Shown in pieces: positions 1 to 11,379 of a stretch of 64,000 bases of DNA. Each line of letters opens with the position of its first letter. Positions within the stretch are counted from its first letter, which is position 1. The notes under the pieces were generated by a model. It saw only the letters and a program-made list of their open reading frames with translations, was not told where the DNA came from and made no database searches. This DNA comes from Ophioderma brevispina. Lineage: Eukaryota > Echinodermata > Ophiuroidea > Amphilepidida > Ophiodermatidae. The stretch lies in assembly GCA_023653785.1 (NCBI GenBank), contig JAMKCH010005416.1:1-64000 (forward strand). The letters run 5' to 3'. A program made the position numbers and the translations under genes.

Positions 1-2030
1 TGCTCTCAGAATAATTTACTATATAAGGGGGTAAAATGTACAGTTTTTAAACGTTAGCAATCAAACCGTAAATCATGTATTTGCCTAAAAAATGCAGAGA
101 GAGTACGTTCACAAGGGATATTTCATGTATCATAGGACCTTTGTATCGCAGGCCTCAAGACGTCTACCGGTGCGACCGGTACGCATACTGACTTTCATAC
201 TGAACAAATTTAGCGAACTAAATGTGAAATTTAACTCCGATTTGTGATTAATTTTCGATCAAAAAACAGAAATACTAAAAGAAGAAAAAACTTTTTTTGA
301 TGCGGCACCCAAAACGCATATCCACGTGAGGACTATACTAGTATATTTTTTTTACTTGGTCCGACGTACTGGTTGTTGGACAATGAATAGGACAAGATTC
401 TGAACCACATAATAATCATGACACTTGATACAATAAATGGTCTTTTGGAGACGGGTCGAGTGCAGACACTCGGAACTACGATTTTTCAATACGGAATAAA
501 AGCCCAATCTATTTGTTACCATCATCCACACTGTGCTCATTTCCCATTGAAAAAATGTGTTGCGACGGATTCTGCAGTGGACTGTCTCACATGTTGGTGA
601 CCTGCGGAATCAGAATAACAAATTTGCTTTGTGATCCACATAATGTTGAATCGATTTTCAAGACACTTGTATGCACTTGTCCTTTTGGAGTGTTTCCACA
701 TGTTGCTGACCTCATGTGACATTTGCCCCATTCACAAACTGGCAATAGCAACTGACACACTGGTTTCCCATGAATGCTGTTTTTTTGTATAATCTTCTGC
801 TTACAAATTGATGTTTAGATTAAGTCATTTCAATCACTCGCCATACCATTATGATGTTTGTCACTTTTGAACTTAATGAAGTCAGTGATGACCTGGTCCT
901 GTGTGTTCTACAGGGTCAATTTGAAAATAGTGTGAATGTAATGCATTTTTCTCCAATACATGCATTCTCGCAAAGAAGCCAACACCTCATTCCGTTATAC
1001 TTTGTTCACTCTCAAGTTGAATGTGACGTCATAATTACGCATCTTTATGTACCAATAGGCGGGTGTTTTCATAAGTCATGTTTTTAAGTTGGGCAACCTA
1101 AAAAGGGTGGATTTGTTGATTCTTAGTTCCCAAAACTTTTACATGCTTGTGGTTTGTTAATTTTAATATGAGACAGACTTGTTTTGGTATTTTTATTTGT
1201 TTTTCCTTGACTTGGCCTTCAATTTCTGAAGCAAAAAATATGATTTTAGTTTGTAACTAATTCTGTACTCATTTAGGGGCGTAAAAGTCAGGGGTGGATC
1301 ATGTGGCGGAGGCGCATCACTGCTACAAATGGGTGCTACGGACCAAACAAAGCATGATAATTAAGGTTCAAATATCATAGGGCAGGTCTAGGTTGTGATC
1401 CTCTTTACTTTCAGTAAAACTAAACATCCTATCAAACAACTAATGTTTGCGACAAATCTGAAAAAGCGCAGCCGACGTGCTCCCTTTTTTGATAAAAAAA
1501 GGCAACTTGCATCGAAAAGACGTCTTTGTTCGCTATTCCCTCTAAAACACCTTTTCATAATTGGATTGCTTTGGGGTCTGAATTTACATCTAGTAACACA
1601 TCTCAATCATAAAAATATTCTATTTCAGTACAATATAGTGAGAATAGACGAATCGCGGCATGATTTTGGACCACTCCCTATATCTGTGGTAATGGATATT
1701 TTCTGCGATAAAAGTTGTACATGGCTTGGTGGGCAATTTGTTAATTATTAGTTAACAATGCCGAAACTATCTCGTCACTGTATGTTTTTAGGGGGTGTCA
1801 CCCATAAACGAATACTTTTCTTATTTTGTGGCTTGTTACATTATCAAATACAAAAACCCTGTATATTATGAGTCACCCCACCCTGATATGAAGCCAATTG
1901 TTTGTTTCTGACATCTGGCAGAGTATAGGCTCTCAAATATATTGTATTATATATGGGTAAAATGTACAGTTTAAACGTTATAGCATCAAACCTTTAAATC
2001 TGTATTTTGCATAAAAAATGCCCATGCATT
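1..2030. repeat. Gene-free segment bounded by a ~100 bp direct repeat
   Basis: No exon is recognisable here. The first ~110 bases and bases ~1925-2025 are diverged direct copies: both read CTCTCA, an AT-rich stretch, then GGGTAAAATGTACAGTTT, AAACGTTA, ATCAAACC and a shared AAAAAATGC end. The copies are ~1.93 kb apart in the same orientation, as in a decayed element with terminal direct repeats or a segmental repeat. A plus-strand open frame at 1395-1751 (118 codons) and an antisense one over it match nothing I recognise. Confidence 0.45.
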
Positions 2031-2059
2031 GCATTGGTCGCCAACTTAAAAACATGACT

Positions 2060-2227
2060 CTATAAGAGACACCCTTTTCTGACATCACATCCTTTTCTGA
2101 CACCCTATGGAATTCGGAACTTAACAGACTCTTACGGAATAAACCACAAACGGTTTAGGTGGTTTATTCCGTTAAGGTTTCTAAATTCATAGGGTGTCGA
2201 AAAGGGTGTCACCGTCAGCGTCTTATG
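2060..2227. mobile_element. Foldback MITE-like inverted repeat
   Basis: The two halves are imperfect reverse complements. ATAAGAGACACCCTTTTC on the left pairs with the GAAAAGGGTGTC...CTTAT end, and both halves carry a CACCCTATGAATTC-like segment leading to a central GGAATAAACCAC / GTGGTTTATTCC palindrome. No transposase is encoded. The target duplication is not clear. Confidence 0.6.
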
Positions 2228-2549
2228 GATCACAACCCCCCAATATATGCTGGGCCTTTCTTTCTCTATTTTTATACTTTGATTTGAGGCGGACTATAGC
2301 TTAAATGTGTGTTTACCCACCTGTTTTACAAAATCAAACAAAAACATTATTTTACTCAAAATGACAGGTACGACTAGGGGGAGCTCGAACTTATTGGCAC
2401 TCTTATGATGACTGGACCTTCTTCTATGCATCACATTTTAACTCTTTAAAGATTAGTTCCGTTGGTTTGGGACCAAATTAGGTAATTGTTTATGGTTACC
2501 AGGATTAAGTAACCACACATGACAGTTTAACCATCTGTTGTTTTACAGG

Positions 2550-2671
2550 GTGTGGCATTTTGTGCCCACTGACCACGTCCCCTGATGAATTCAGCAGACT
2601 TACGAATAAAGTGGCACTTTATTCCGTAGAATTCATCAGGTCATGTGTGTCAGTGGGTCACAAATGGCAAC
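2550..2671. mobile_element. Second foldback MITE, same style
   Basis: This is an inverted repeat of about 120 bp. TTTGTGCCCACTGAC pairs with GTCAGTGGGTCACAAA, and the centre holds TGATGAATTCAGCAGA opposite GAATTCATCA with a CTTTATTCCG-type core. The core resembles the element at 2060-2227 and the fragments near 9365 and 44711, so these are probably one diverged family. It lies at the leading edge of the minisatellite that follows. Confidence 0.55.
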
Positions 2672-2689
2672 CCATTTTTTAACAGGGTG

Positions 2690-3730
2690 GTTGCATCCGC
2701 ATGCTACTTGTCTCTACATGATTCATCTGAATACCTGCTGTTACTATGTTTGTTTATGGTTACCATCATGACAGTTTAGCATCTGTTGTTTTTACAGTGG
2801 ATGGTTCAGTCTGTGGGTTACTTGATCTACATGATTCATCTGAATACCTGATGTTACTATGTTGTTTAGGGTACCGTCATGACCGTTTAGCCATCTGTTG
2901 TTTTTGTAGGGGTTCCAGTTCGGGTTACTGCCTCTAATGATTCATTGAATACCTGTGTTGTTACTATGGTGTTTATGGTTACCATCATGACAGTTTAGAA
3001 ATCGTGTTGTTTTTACAGGGTGGTTCAGTCTATGGGTTACTTGTCTACAGGATTCGTGAATACATGTTGTTACTATGTTGTTATGGTTACATCATGGAAG
3101 TTTAACATCGGTTGTTTATACAGGGGGTTCAGTCTGTTGGCTAATTGCTCTACATGATTCATCTGAATACTGCTGTTTACTATGGTTTATGGTTACCATG
3201 AGGACAGTTTAGCATCTGTGTTTTTACCGGGTGGTTCAGTCTGTTGGCTAGTTGTTTACACGATTAGTCTGAAGACCTGTGTTACTATGTTGTTTCTGGT
3301 ACATCTGACAGTTTAGCATCTGTTGTTTTTACAGGGTAGTTCAGTCTGTGGCCTGTGCTCTAAATGAGTCATCGAATACCTGCTGTTACTCAAGTGTTTA
3401 TGGTTAACTTCATGTACAGTTTAGCTCTGTTGTTTTTACAGGTGTTCAGTCTGGGGGTTACTTGATCTAAATGATCATTCTGAATACCTGCTGGTACTAT
3501 GTTGTTTATGGTTACCATCATGACAGTTTAGCATCTGTTGTTTTACGGGTGGTCCAGTCTGTGGGTTACTTGCTCTACATGATTCATCTCAGTACCTGCT
3601 GTTAGTATGTTGTTATGGTTACCAGAATGATAGTTTAAACCCCTTTGTTTTACAGGGTTGGTCCAGTTGTTGGCTACTTGCTCTAATGATTTCATCTGAA
3701 TACCTGCTGTTACTATGTTGTTTCGTGTGG
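2690..3730. repeat. ~110 bp minisatellite, about nine to ten diverged units
   Basis: The segment GTTTATGGTTACCATCATGA, then CAGTTTAGCATCTGTTG, TTTTTACAGGGTGGTTCAGT and CTACATGATTCATCTGAATA recurs head to tail. Copies of the GTTTATGGTTACC landmark fall near 2752, 2865, 2971, 3078, 3187, 3293, 3398, 3505 and 3612, a period of 105-113 bp. Small indels differ between units, so open frames across it are not maintained. Every unit carries a pyrimidine-rich TTGTTTTTACAG string that looks like a splice acceptor. Confidence 0.85.
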
Positions 3731-4400
3731 GCAGGATTGGTTTTAATGGACTGGGATTTACCAGGGAGGCCGGCCAATGCGTTAAGTCTAATCCCCGTAA
3801 TGGTGTGGTCTACTTCATCAGCAGACATCAGCCAATGCTAGTCTTCCAAACATGCTTTGCATGCCGGATGCATGTAACATACACGTTGACAATAAAAAGA
3901 ATGTTGAAAGGCTAGCATCTGCAGTCATCTGCCGATGAAAATGAACACCTTTAGAAGACACCACCTTGCATTTATATGTCAAAGAGCTAAAGAAGAAGGC
4001 AAGGCCACAAACTTGGATTATGGTCAACATGTTTATTTCATTTATTTGTTGCTGCACTCATCTTGTCAACCTTAAAGATTTTGTTAAAACCATAGCATGG
4101 TAATCCCTGGGGAACGCCCAGTTAGGTGGGGTGACAATAGTAAGGACTGTTAAGACACTATTTAGTGTTGTGGTCACCCAAAGACCCAATTAACGCATTG
4201 CATTGTTAACCCCTTCAGCAACCTGGTCGATTTGTATAGGTTATAAGATGTCAGTGATTTTGAGATTATTTGAGAAGCCATCTCAAAAAACCATGATCTA
4301 AGACTAGGCTTGTTTGGACTAAATTTGAATTTTAAAAAAATTGCTGATTTTGAATAGGCCATGAAATGCCCATTTGAAATTTGAAAAAAGATTGGAAATT
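3731..4400. other. No gene seen
   Basis: Unique-looking AT-rich sequence between two minisatellites. Short open frames on both strands have no recognisable motif. Nothing supportable is seen. Confidence 0.4.
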
Positions 4401-4404
4401 GGTA

Positions 4405-4671
4405 ATCAATGAGGGTTAGGAAAACAAGGAGTTAAGGCATATCCATTAAATTGTAATCACTTGAGGGTAGGAACAAGGAGTAGTTAAGGCATATCCATTA
4501 AATTACATCACTGCGGGTTAGGAAAACAAAGGAGTTAGGGAATATCCATTAAACTGTAATCATGCACTGAGGGTTAGGAAAACAAGGAGTAGTTAAGGCA
4601 TATCCATTAAACTGTAATCATGCACTGAGGGTTAGGAAAACAAAGAGTTTATGCATATCCATTAAATTGTC
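4405..4671. repeat. ~57-65 bp minisatellite, five units
   Basis: The unit is GAGGGTTAGGAAAACAAGGA followed by GTTAAGGCATATCCATTAAA and TTGTAATCA, repeated five times with small indels. The last two full units also carry CATGCACT before GAGGG. There is no coding potential. Confidence 0.85.
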
Positions 4672-4764
4672 ACCAAAGCCTTGGTATATGTTGTGGTAAT
4701 TATAACACCTTAAGAACCCAAGCACAATTCTTTTGAACAAGATTCCCCCAACATTTTTGTATTA

Positions 4765-5492
4765 CAGGGGTGTCCAACCTGTGGCCCATGTGCCATTTGC
4801 GGCCCACGAAGAGCTTGTGTGCAGCCCGCGAGTTTCTACCCATAAAAATGCATCAGAAGTATCTCAAGTAATACGAAAACAAATTCATAAATGTCATTAA
4901 ATATCTCACACATAGAATCAAAGAACCATACCCACATAACACATAACACCCAGGCACACACACACAAACACACACACACACACACACCACCACCACCACC
5001 ACCACAACCACTGCTATCACCGCTTCCTCCTCCTCCTCCACCCTAAAGCACACAAACACACACACTGTCAAGTAGGCAGATCATCTCTGTATCACACCCA
5101 CTCTTAGCTGCATTTCAAGCAAAGCTCAACCTTCTAAAATAGCAGCTTAATTTGATGTCATTTGTAAGATCCAAAAAGCCAGCAACTCCGGTAGTGTAAT
5201 ATTTCTAACCATTATTGCTTAGTTAGTTAAACCAAAGTTTTAAATCCGGTTTTGTCCCCGTCAATGGGGGTGGCTGGATACACCTCACACTCAGCAATAC
5301 TGCTGTGTGAGGATTTATTGGAGCAAAAGATAATTGACCGGATGCCCTTCCTGACGCGGATGCCCTTCCTGACGCCAATGCCCTTCCTGACGCCAATGCC
5401 CTTCCTGACGCCAACTTGCTTGCGGCTCAAAAAAGGTTTTGAATTCAACCAATGCAACCTAGCCTGTGCTTTAGAAAGGTTGGACACCCTTG
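4765..5492. mobile_element. hAT-like non-autonomous element with nested RTE tail
   Basis: The left end reads CAGGGGTGTCCAACCT and the right end is its complement, AGGTTGGACACCCTTG. This is the terminal inverted repeat typical of a widespread hAT class, and the same terminus bounds the element at 42217-42447. Inside are a CA microsatellite (about 4953-4985), a CAC-repeat tract and a reverse-oriented RTE 3' tail with an 18 bp tandem repeat. An 8 bp target duplication could not be confirmed. Confidence 0.65.
5228..5420 (-). mobile_element. RTE-type 3' tail (SINE or truncated LINE), with 18 bp x4 repeat
   Basis: AAACCAAAGTTTTAAATCCG followed by the GTCAATGGGGGTGGC segment and CACCTCACA is the complement of the 3' end of the RTE-type LINE at 12915-13999. 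A third copy, in plus orientation, is at 37463-37607. Downstream are four copies of an 18 bp unit GATGCCCTTCCTGACGCC at about 5341-5413, a motif common at the junction of such elements. No reverse-transcriptase coding is left. Confidence 0.65.
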
Positions 5493-6460
5493 TATAGTGT
5501 TATTCAAAGTATGAAGCCTTATTAAATTGTGTGTAGCTAAAATTATCCATACTGACGTTTCAAGCGAAAAGGGCATATTTTATTCTCAATATGGTACCTT
5601 TGAGCTTATCTCTTGCAGAGTATGCTACCTGAACTATAGTAATAAATATGCAAAAATCTCATTTTTGATGATTTATTTAAGATTTTCTAATGAAATGAAT
5701 CACTCAGGACATGTAGATTACATATGATTACATTAATGTATGTCATTAGAAGCAGTGTTAACTATTATCATGAGATGGTCTTAACCATTTCGGGTTAAAA
5801 AAAACCTAATTAAAGCTGTTTGTTTACTGTGGCAGTTACATTCGTTGCCTGTATCGAGCAGCCAAGACATTAATCACCATGGAAACCTTCCACAACCAGA
5901 AACCAATTTTTGAAATCTTCTTCAGAAATGATTTGTTCTGATGGCATATTTGTATTGCACCATCATGGTCAGGTAAGACATTCAAATTGTGATATTCATG
6001 CATGGTGATTATATCAATACTGTGATTTTTTGTCTCATTTATATTTATATCTTCTTGAGACACATGATGCATACACTACAAGGGTACAAAAAATTATGAT
6101 GTTCATCCAGATAATAAACCAATTGATTTTTTAAGTGTAATTAAAACCAATTAAGTGTTCTAATATTCGACCACCAATTGTTTTAGTCCGGAAGTATACC
6201 AGAAATACTTATGCTACTGGTAGATGCATGTAAAGGTACGGACCAGATTGAAACTACTTATGATTTTTTAAAACTTGATGAATAGCCTTCTCCCCACAAA
6301 ACCCCTATTTATATCAAATCCCATATAGCCAGAGAATCTGATAAAATGGAGGGAGCCAAAAATGCTATGAATGCAAGCCCCCACAGAAGCACCGACCACA
6401 CCCACAAACTTATTACTCCAAAATTACCTCTTAATACCCCTATTGTCACAGGTAGTGTAG
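5493..6460. other. No gene seen
   Basis: AT-rich sequence without a recognisable repeat boundary, RNA gene or coding exon. Short open frames are unsupported. Confidence 0.35.
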
Positions 6461-6499
6461 AATGTTATGTATATTTGCATTTTTTTGCTAAATCTTTTT

Positions 6500-6770
6500 T
6501 GGTATCATTGGATAGAAGTTAGACATCCAGTATCAGAAAAGTATTGTCGCATTTTTTCTGAAAAGATTTGGCAGCCATCTTGGATTTCAAATGGCCGCCC
6601 CATGTCCAAAGGATTTTTGAACGTATATCTTTGGTTCGGAGCAACGGGGGAGGTCAAATTTGGTGGCCAAACCTATGTTTCAATACCTGGGGTTCAGGAA
6701 TATGAGATAAACCAGATAGATCCAAGTGGCTTTGATAACACCCCTCGTCAATAATGGGGGGTGTTATTAC
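6500..6770 (+). repeat. Interspersed repeat family, copy 1
   Basis: This block (GACATCCAGTATCAGAAAAG, a GGCAGCCATCTTGGATTTCA segment, CCAAAGGATTT and GGTGGCCAAACCTATG) recurs at 7540-7800 in the same orientation and at 10319-10520 and 10651-10890 in reverse. A 95-codon open frame covers it, but corresponding frames in the other copies are broken differently, so I treat it as non-coding repeat. Flanks carry GGGG-rich runs. Confidence 0.6.
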
Positions 6771-7539
6771 GGGCCATTGGCCCATACCTGCAGCCCCATC
6801 TTAGAGATTTCTATATAGCGAGCGGGCGAGCTGAAAAGTTCTATTTTTCGAGTTATCCTTCCCCACCGTACAACAAACACAACCACTTTATTTGAAAGGA
6901 GGATATATAGTTTAGAAAATGATGGTTGTGGTTGAAATATTGGTGGCAGGGATGATTTCTATCCGAAAAATGAAATTGGGCTGCAAGTTAAGCGGAAAAT
7001 TATACTTTTTTATTTTTTTAAGGTTAATAAAACTATTACAATCTTATTGTTATGGTATCCTTTTTGTTATTTGATTAGGTTTTATACAGTGCATAAAGGG
7101 TTCACCCGGTAATGCTCGTTGTTGGGTGACATGTGATAAAAAAGGATGTTTGTTTTAGGAAAAAAAGGTGTTATTTGGGAATAAAATTCTAGACCCTTTG
7201 TCTTTGTTGTATTATAAAACAGAAATCTATATATAAATGTCAGAGAATTGATAGTTGCATGATGATTAAAATTTGTTTGCTAAGAAAATAATACATTTTT
7301 GATATTCTTAAGTTTTTAGCTCAAAAAAACGTGATTTTTTTGATTTTTTTTTACCCAAAAAAACCACCACTGCCACCAAGTTTTGACCACAACCATCATT
7401 TTTTCAAATTATTTAGTACTATATTTGAATAGAAGTGGTTTTTGTTTTGTTTGTACCAGAGGGGAAGGGTTTGTCGACAATTTCGCAGTCCAAACAGCTC
7501 CACTAATAATAGGGGGTCTGGGGGTCTTATCTTTTGATG
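6771..7539. other. No gene seen
   Basis: Low-complexity AT-rich sequence with several poly-T runs. No exon, RNA gene or clear transposon end was found. Confidence 0.35.
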
Positions 7540-7830
7540 CTTTTTGGTGTTCATTGGTAATAAACATCCAGGTATCAGAAACGTATTGGTCGCATTTTAT
7601 TCTGAAAAAACATTTGGCTCCATCTTGGTTTTCAGAATGGCTGCCATTTGCAAAGGATTTGCCCTATAACTTGGTTTCTGAGATGAGCAACATTGGAAGT
7701 CAAAATTTGACCAAACCTATGGTTTTTAATGACCTGGGAGTTCAAAAATATGAAATCAACCTAGTATACCAAGCTGTTCCTTTTTCAAAAGCCCTCAACC
7801 ATCGTGGTGGTGGTGGTGGGGGGGGGTGAT
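7540..7830 (+). repeat. Interspersed repeat family, copy 2
   Basis: This is a diverged copy of the repeat at 6500-6770: ATCCAGGTATCAGAAACGTA, GGCTCCATCTTGG, TTGCAAAGGATTTG and GACCAAACCTATGG in the same order. It ends in a GGTGGTGGTGGTGG / poly-G run at about 7803-7827. A 148-codon frame passes through it without recognisable domains. Confidence 0.6.
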
Positions 7831-7959
7831 TCATTGTTACGCTGCTTCCTCGCCCTAGTCCCCACATTTGAGATTTTCTATAAGGGTCATTGATTTGGTG
7901 TGTTTTTCTGGTAGAAAATACCTATGTATAGCTTTTGGTCCCTTCTAGCACCAAAATTC

Positions 7960-8600
7960 GAGAAATATACCAACATCCCACATGTGGACCCCACATGGGC
8001 CCCAAGCACCGCATGCGCAATGCCCGAAAGCATCGGCATGTACCCAGATGGAGTGGGACAATGGCAGCCAGCAATGGTTCCCATGGGTCTCGCCGAGCAA
8101 CGTGTCCCGTCTCCCTGCACGAGAGCTATTGCATCATGCTGGGGGACGGCCATATTTATTCAGCGCTGTAGACACGAGCCAAGGCTGCGTGTGCACGGGC
8201 AGTTGGGCTATTTAGCACCCCATGATGATCCAACACATAGTGACCCGAGGTGCTGCCGACAAGTAAAGATGCCTACCAAGTCTCACACCCAGAAAAGCTG
8301 GTGCTGGACCGCATGGCGGAGGTTGATCCGGAAGCAGGCTTTGAGCCCCCGTCCGAGTGAAGAAGGGCAAGCCTTCAACGCAGCCAGACCGTTCCAGAAG
8401 CTGCTTGCGGCAAATCGCCGACACACAAGTGGAACAGCATTGGAGAAAGCATACGTTCCTCAGACAACGCAGCCGACTGACGGCGGTCAGGGGTCAGGAG
8501 ATTTCGCGTGGCCGCGCGTGTCGTCAGGTCGTGGGGCTCACGGATGATTTTTGGGGTGGCTATGAGCGGCACCTGTGATGTCTGTCCAAGTCAGGCAATG
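7960..8600 (+). pseudogene. GC-rich coding-like relic, unidentified
   Basis: This block is strikingly richer in G and C than its surroundings and has long overlapping open frames. The longest (7924-8547, 207 codons) begins in AT-rich sequence and has no recognisable domain. The most protein-like stretches sit in different frames. One plus-strand frame ends at the TGA at 8358-8360 and reads KDAYQVSHPEKLVLDRMAEV and then DPEAGFEPPSE. The next frame continues to about 8578 with RSRSCLRQIADTQVEQHWRK and VVGLTDDFWGGYERHL. An acidic or polar to basic transition across a frame change suggests a decayed gene or transposon open frame. I do not recognise the family. A CpG-rich non-coding block is the alternative. 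Confidence 0.35.
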
Positions 8601-10040
8601 CTGAAGCCTCTCTTGATTAATCATGGGTTCAAACATGCCAACTTCTGCGGGTTGACTTGTCATATGACTACCCTGGTTTGTACCAAGCTCAGGAAAGTCT
8701 GCAAAATAGGTCACCCACCAGTTCCGGGTGAAGACGTACACTTGTTACTATGATCTTTTTCAACTATTCTAGGGCATTAATCAGCACGCTATATCGGCTC
8801 TTCATGGTGTTCCCTCCCGTGGGAGCTGGATTCATGAGAGTTTGTTATGCAGACCTCTTTTCTTTTTTCCCTGGGGAATTGTTTGTTGTTAGCAGTAGAT
8901 AGCAGTAGGCATACTACTGTTTTGTCAGTAGCCTTTATTATGGTTTGGCAGCAGGAACAGAGTGAGGCCACCCTTGGCTTCCTTCTTGTCAGGAATTTTG
9001 CTCTGTCTGTAACTGGAGTGGATTCCTTCAACACAGTCTTCATAGTGTGAAGTTTGAGTAGTGATTCTTCTTGTCCAGGGTTCTTGTCATATTCTCAAAG
9101 ATTTACTTCTTCCACTAATGTAATTGCTCCAAACTCAACATAAAATATGATTTCAGCAATGCTTCGGTTAAGGCTTTGCACGTCTTAAACTTACTGGCAA
9201 CAAGAAAACCTCTTACAAGTTTTCATAATGGAGGAGCTCTTTGGTTGGCTGCATCATCATCTAGTACTGGATCCTTTAACTCCAGAGCATGGATGAGTTA
9301 ACCTTTGCTGTGCAAGGCCAATTATTTGGGAAAACATTTTGTATTTGACACCTCCCTATGTGAATGCGGCAGCTTCAACGGATGTTGAAGGATATGGTGC
9401 AGAATACTAATCATCCCCAATATTTTACTTTTTTAGCTTCACTAGAATGAAATCATAGCCTGGAGACCAAGGTTGCAGGAGCTTGTCCTAGTAGATGCAG
9501 CCAACAGCCAGTTCTCAATATCTCAACTGTAAGAAGTTATTGCTATACGTAGCATGCCGGCCAAGTTTAGATGTGCAAGAAGTCAAGAATGGCCTCCTCT
9601 GTACCTGGCGGACAAACTAATCAAGCTAAGCAGGAAAGAAAACCACTGTAGTCCACTGATACATATGCATGTTGAGATGTCCAAATAAACTACATGGAAT
9701 ACCAGATTACCACAGTTGGAGCACACATGAGGCCAACACATTTGATGATGAACCTATGCCCGAGGAGGTGAAAAAAGGACCTGTCCTGACCTCTTCAGGA
9801 CACTCAACTTGTCCTGCTTCACCCAGATGAAGACATTTTAAATATTTATGAAGAGCATATAACCTCTATGATGGCAATATAAAATTCACCATGTTTTAAA
9901 ATAATGTTAAGGGCATCTCTTTGCAATTCGCATTTGTTATGGACATTGTTGGCATTCATAAATATTTTAGCTGTAAACCTGACAAAAATCACCACATGTT
10001 TCTAGCATTTGGCCCTATAACCAAAAGTTTTCCATGTGCT
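8601..10040. other. No gene seen
   Basis: No convincing exon. Around 9365-9420 a segment with TGTTGAAGGATATGGTGCAG and AATACT resembles 44730-44770 (same order), so a small dispersed repeat is shared by the two places. The rest has no recognisable features. Confidence 0.35.
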
Positions 10041-10204
10041 GCATTTTTAGAGCACACTTACGATGTCATGGGACGTACAAGTGGAATGGTTTGGTATTTG
10101 CATTTCTGAATGGAGGAGGAGACCCAAAAAGTTATTACCCCACACCAAATCATCAAAACCCTTATTAGAAAAAAGGGGGGACTGGGGTATAGGGGCAGTG
10201 TTGT

Positions 10205-10235
10205 GAAAATGATTGAACCTGCCCCCCCCCCCCCC
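10205..10235. repeat. Poly-C tract
   Basis: An uninterrupted C run at about 10221-10234 sits beside CCCTCCCACCACACC. It marks the outer edge of the reverse-oriented repeat copy that follows. Similar G/C runs border the next copy (about 10561-10615), which suggests the runs belong to the repeat unit. Confidence 0.7.
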
Positions 10236-10318
10236 TCCCACCACACCCCCACCACATGGGGATGGGAATCCAATGCACAGATTGGTCAGATTATTTTGGA
10301 TAATTATCATATTTTGAA

Positions 10319-10550
10319 CTCCCACTTATAGAAACATAGGTTGGGCCACCAAATTTGACTTCCAATGATTGCTCAGAACCAAAGGTATATGGCAAAATCC
10401 TTTGGAAATGGCGACCATTTTGAATTCAAGATGGCGGCCCAAACGCTTTTCAGAGGGAAATGGCACCGATACTTTTTTTGATACCTGGATGTTTACTCTA
10501 TCCAATGACACCAAAAACGCATCCAAATCAACGTCCTTATTGTAGAAAAA
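10319..10550 (-). repeat. Interspersed repeat family, copy 3 (reverse)
   Basis: This is the reverse complement of the unit at 6500-6770: CATAGGTTGGGCCACCAAAT, then AAATCCTTTGGAAATGGCGA, CAAGATGGCGGCC and GATACCTGGATGTTTACTC. A related copy follows in tandem 100 bp downstream. Open frames in it (for example 10326-10526 minus) are by-products of the repeat. Confidence 0.65.
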
Positions 10551-10650
10551 TTCTAATGGGGGTGGGGGGGGTGGGTAGAGGCAGCGGCTACCAATGATCG
10601 CCCCCCCCCCCCCGGGGCGAGGGAGGGGTGTGTTTGTTGCAAAACACCGT

Positions 10651-10890
10651 TGTTAGACCAGGTTTTATCATATTTTTGAACGCCCAGGTCGTGAAAACAT
10701 AGGTTTGGCCACCAAATTTGCCTTCGAATGTTGCTCTGAACCAAAGTTATAGGGGAAAATCCTTTGGAAATGGCAGCCATTTTGAAATCCAAGATGGCGG
10801 CCAAACGCTAATCAGAAAAAAAATGCGACCAATACTTTTCTGATACCTGGATGTCTACTCTATCCAATGACACCAAAAAAAGCATCCTTA
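10651..10890 (-). repeat. Interspersed repeat family, copy 4 (reverse)
   Basis: Same orientation and order as copy 3: CATAGGTTTGGCCACCAAAT, AAATCCTTTGGAAATGGCAG, CCAAGATGGCGGCC and GATACCTGGATGTCTACTC. It is preceded by a G-rich then C-rich run at 10560-10616. Copies 3 and 4 are probably a local duplication. Confidence 0.65.
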
Positions 10891-10982
10891 GCAAAAAAAA
10901 ATGCACAAGTTTGAAATCATACATAACAGCCTACACTAAGGGCGGATGAGAAAAACAGCAGCTGTCATCAAACACTAAAAAC

Positions 10983-11371
10983 CAGTGGCGTAGCCAGCGG
11001 GGGGGGCACATGCCCCCCCGACCGCGATGTTTTGTCGGTACATAACGGTCCGTCGGTACATTTGTCTAAAAAGCTGTAAGATGTTGGTTTGAGCGCGTGA
11101 TGCATGATATTAAATACAGAGAGCTTCATAACAATTAGTTAATAACAACAGCTTAATTGGTCAATAATACTACCTAATACTTTGTGTTTGTGATGATGTT
11201 GTGCTCCCACCACCCATCCCCTACCTCCCTCCCCCCCTTCAGATTTTGGATGCGACGCCAAAAAAATTTGGGTCAACATATTGGGAAAAAATATTTTGTC
11301 GGTACAATACATGTGTCGGTACATTCACAAATTTGTGCCCCCTCGTCAACAAAGTCCTGGCTACGCCACTG
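10983..11371. mobile_element. hAT-class MITE with 8 bp target duplication
   Basis: The element starts CAGTGGCGTAGCCAG and ends with the exact complement CTGGCTACGCCACTG. It is flanked on both sides by CTAAAAAC (10975-10982 and 11372-11379), a perfect 8 bp target-site duplication. An 8 bp duplication with CAG..CTG ends is the hallmark of hAT transposons. Internally, GTCGGTACA motifs are repeated near both ends as subterminal repeats. No transposase is encoded. The intact duplication suggests a fairly recent insertion. Confidence 0.85.
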
Positions 11372-11379
11372 CTAAAAAC

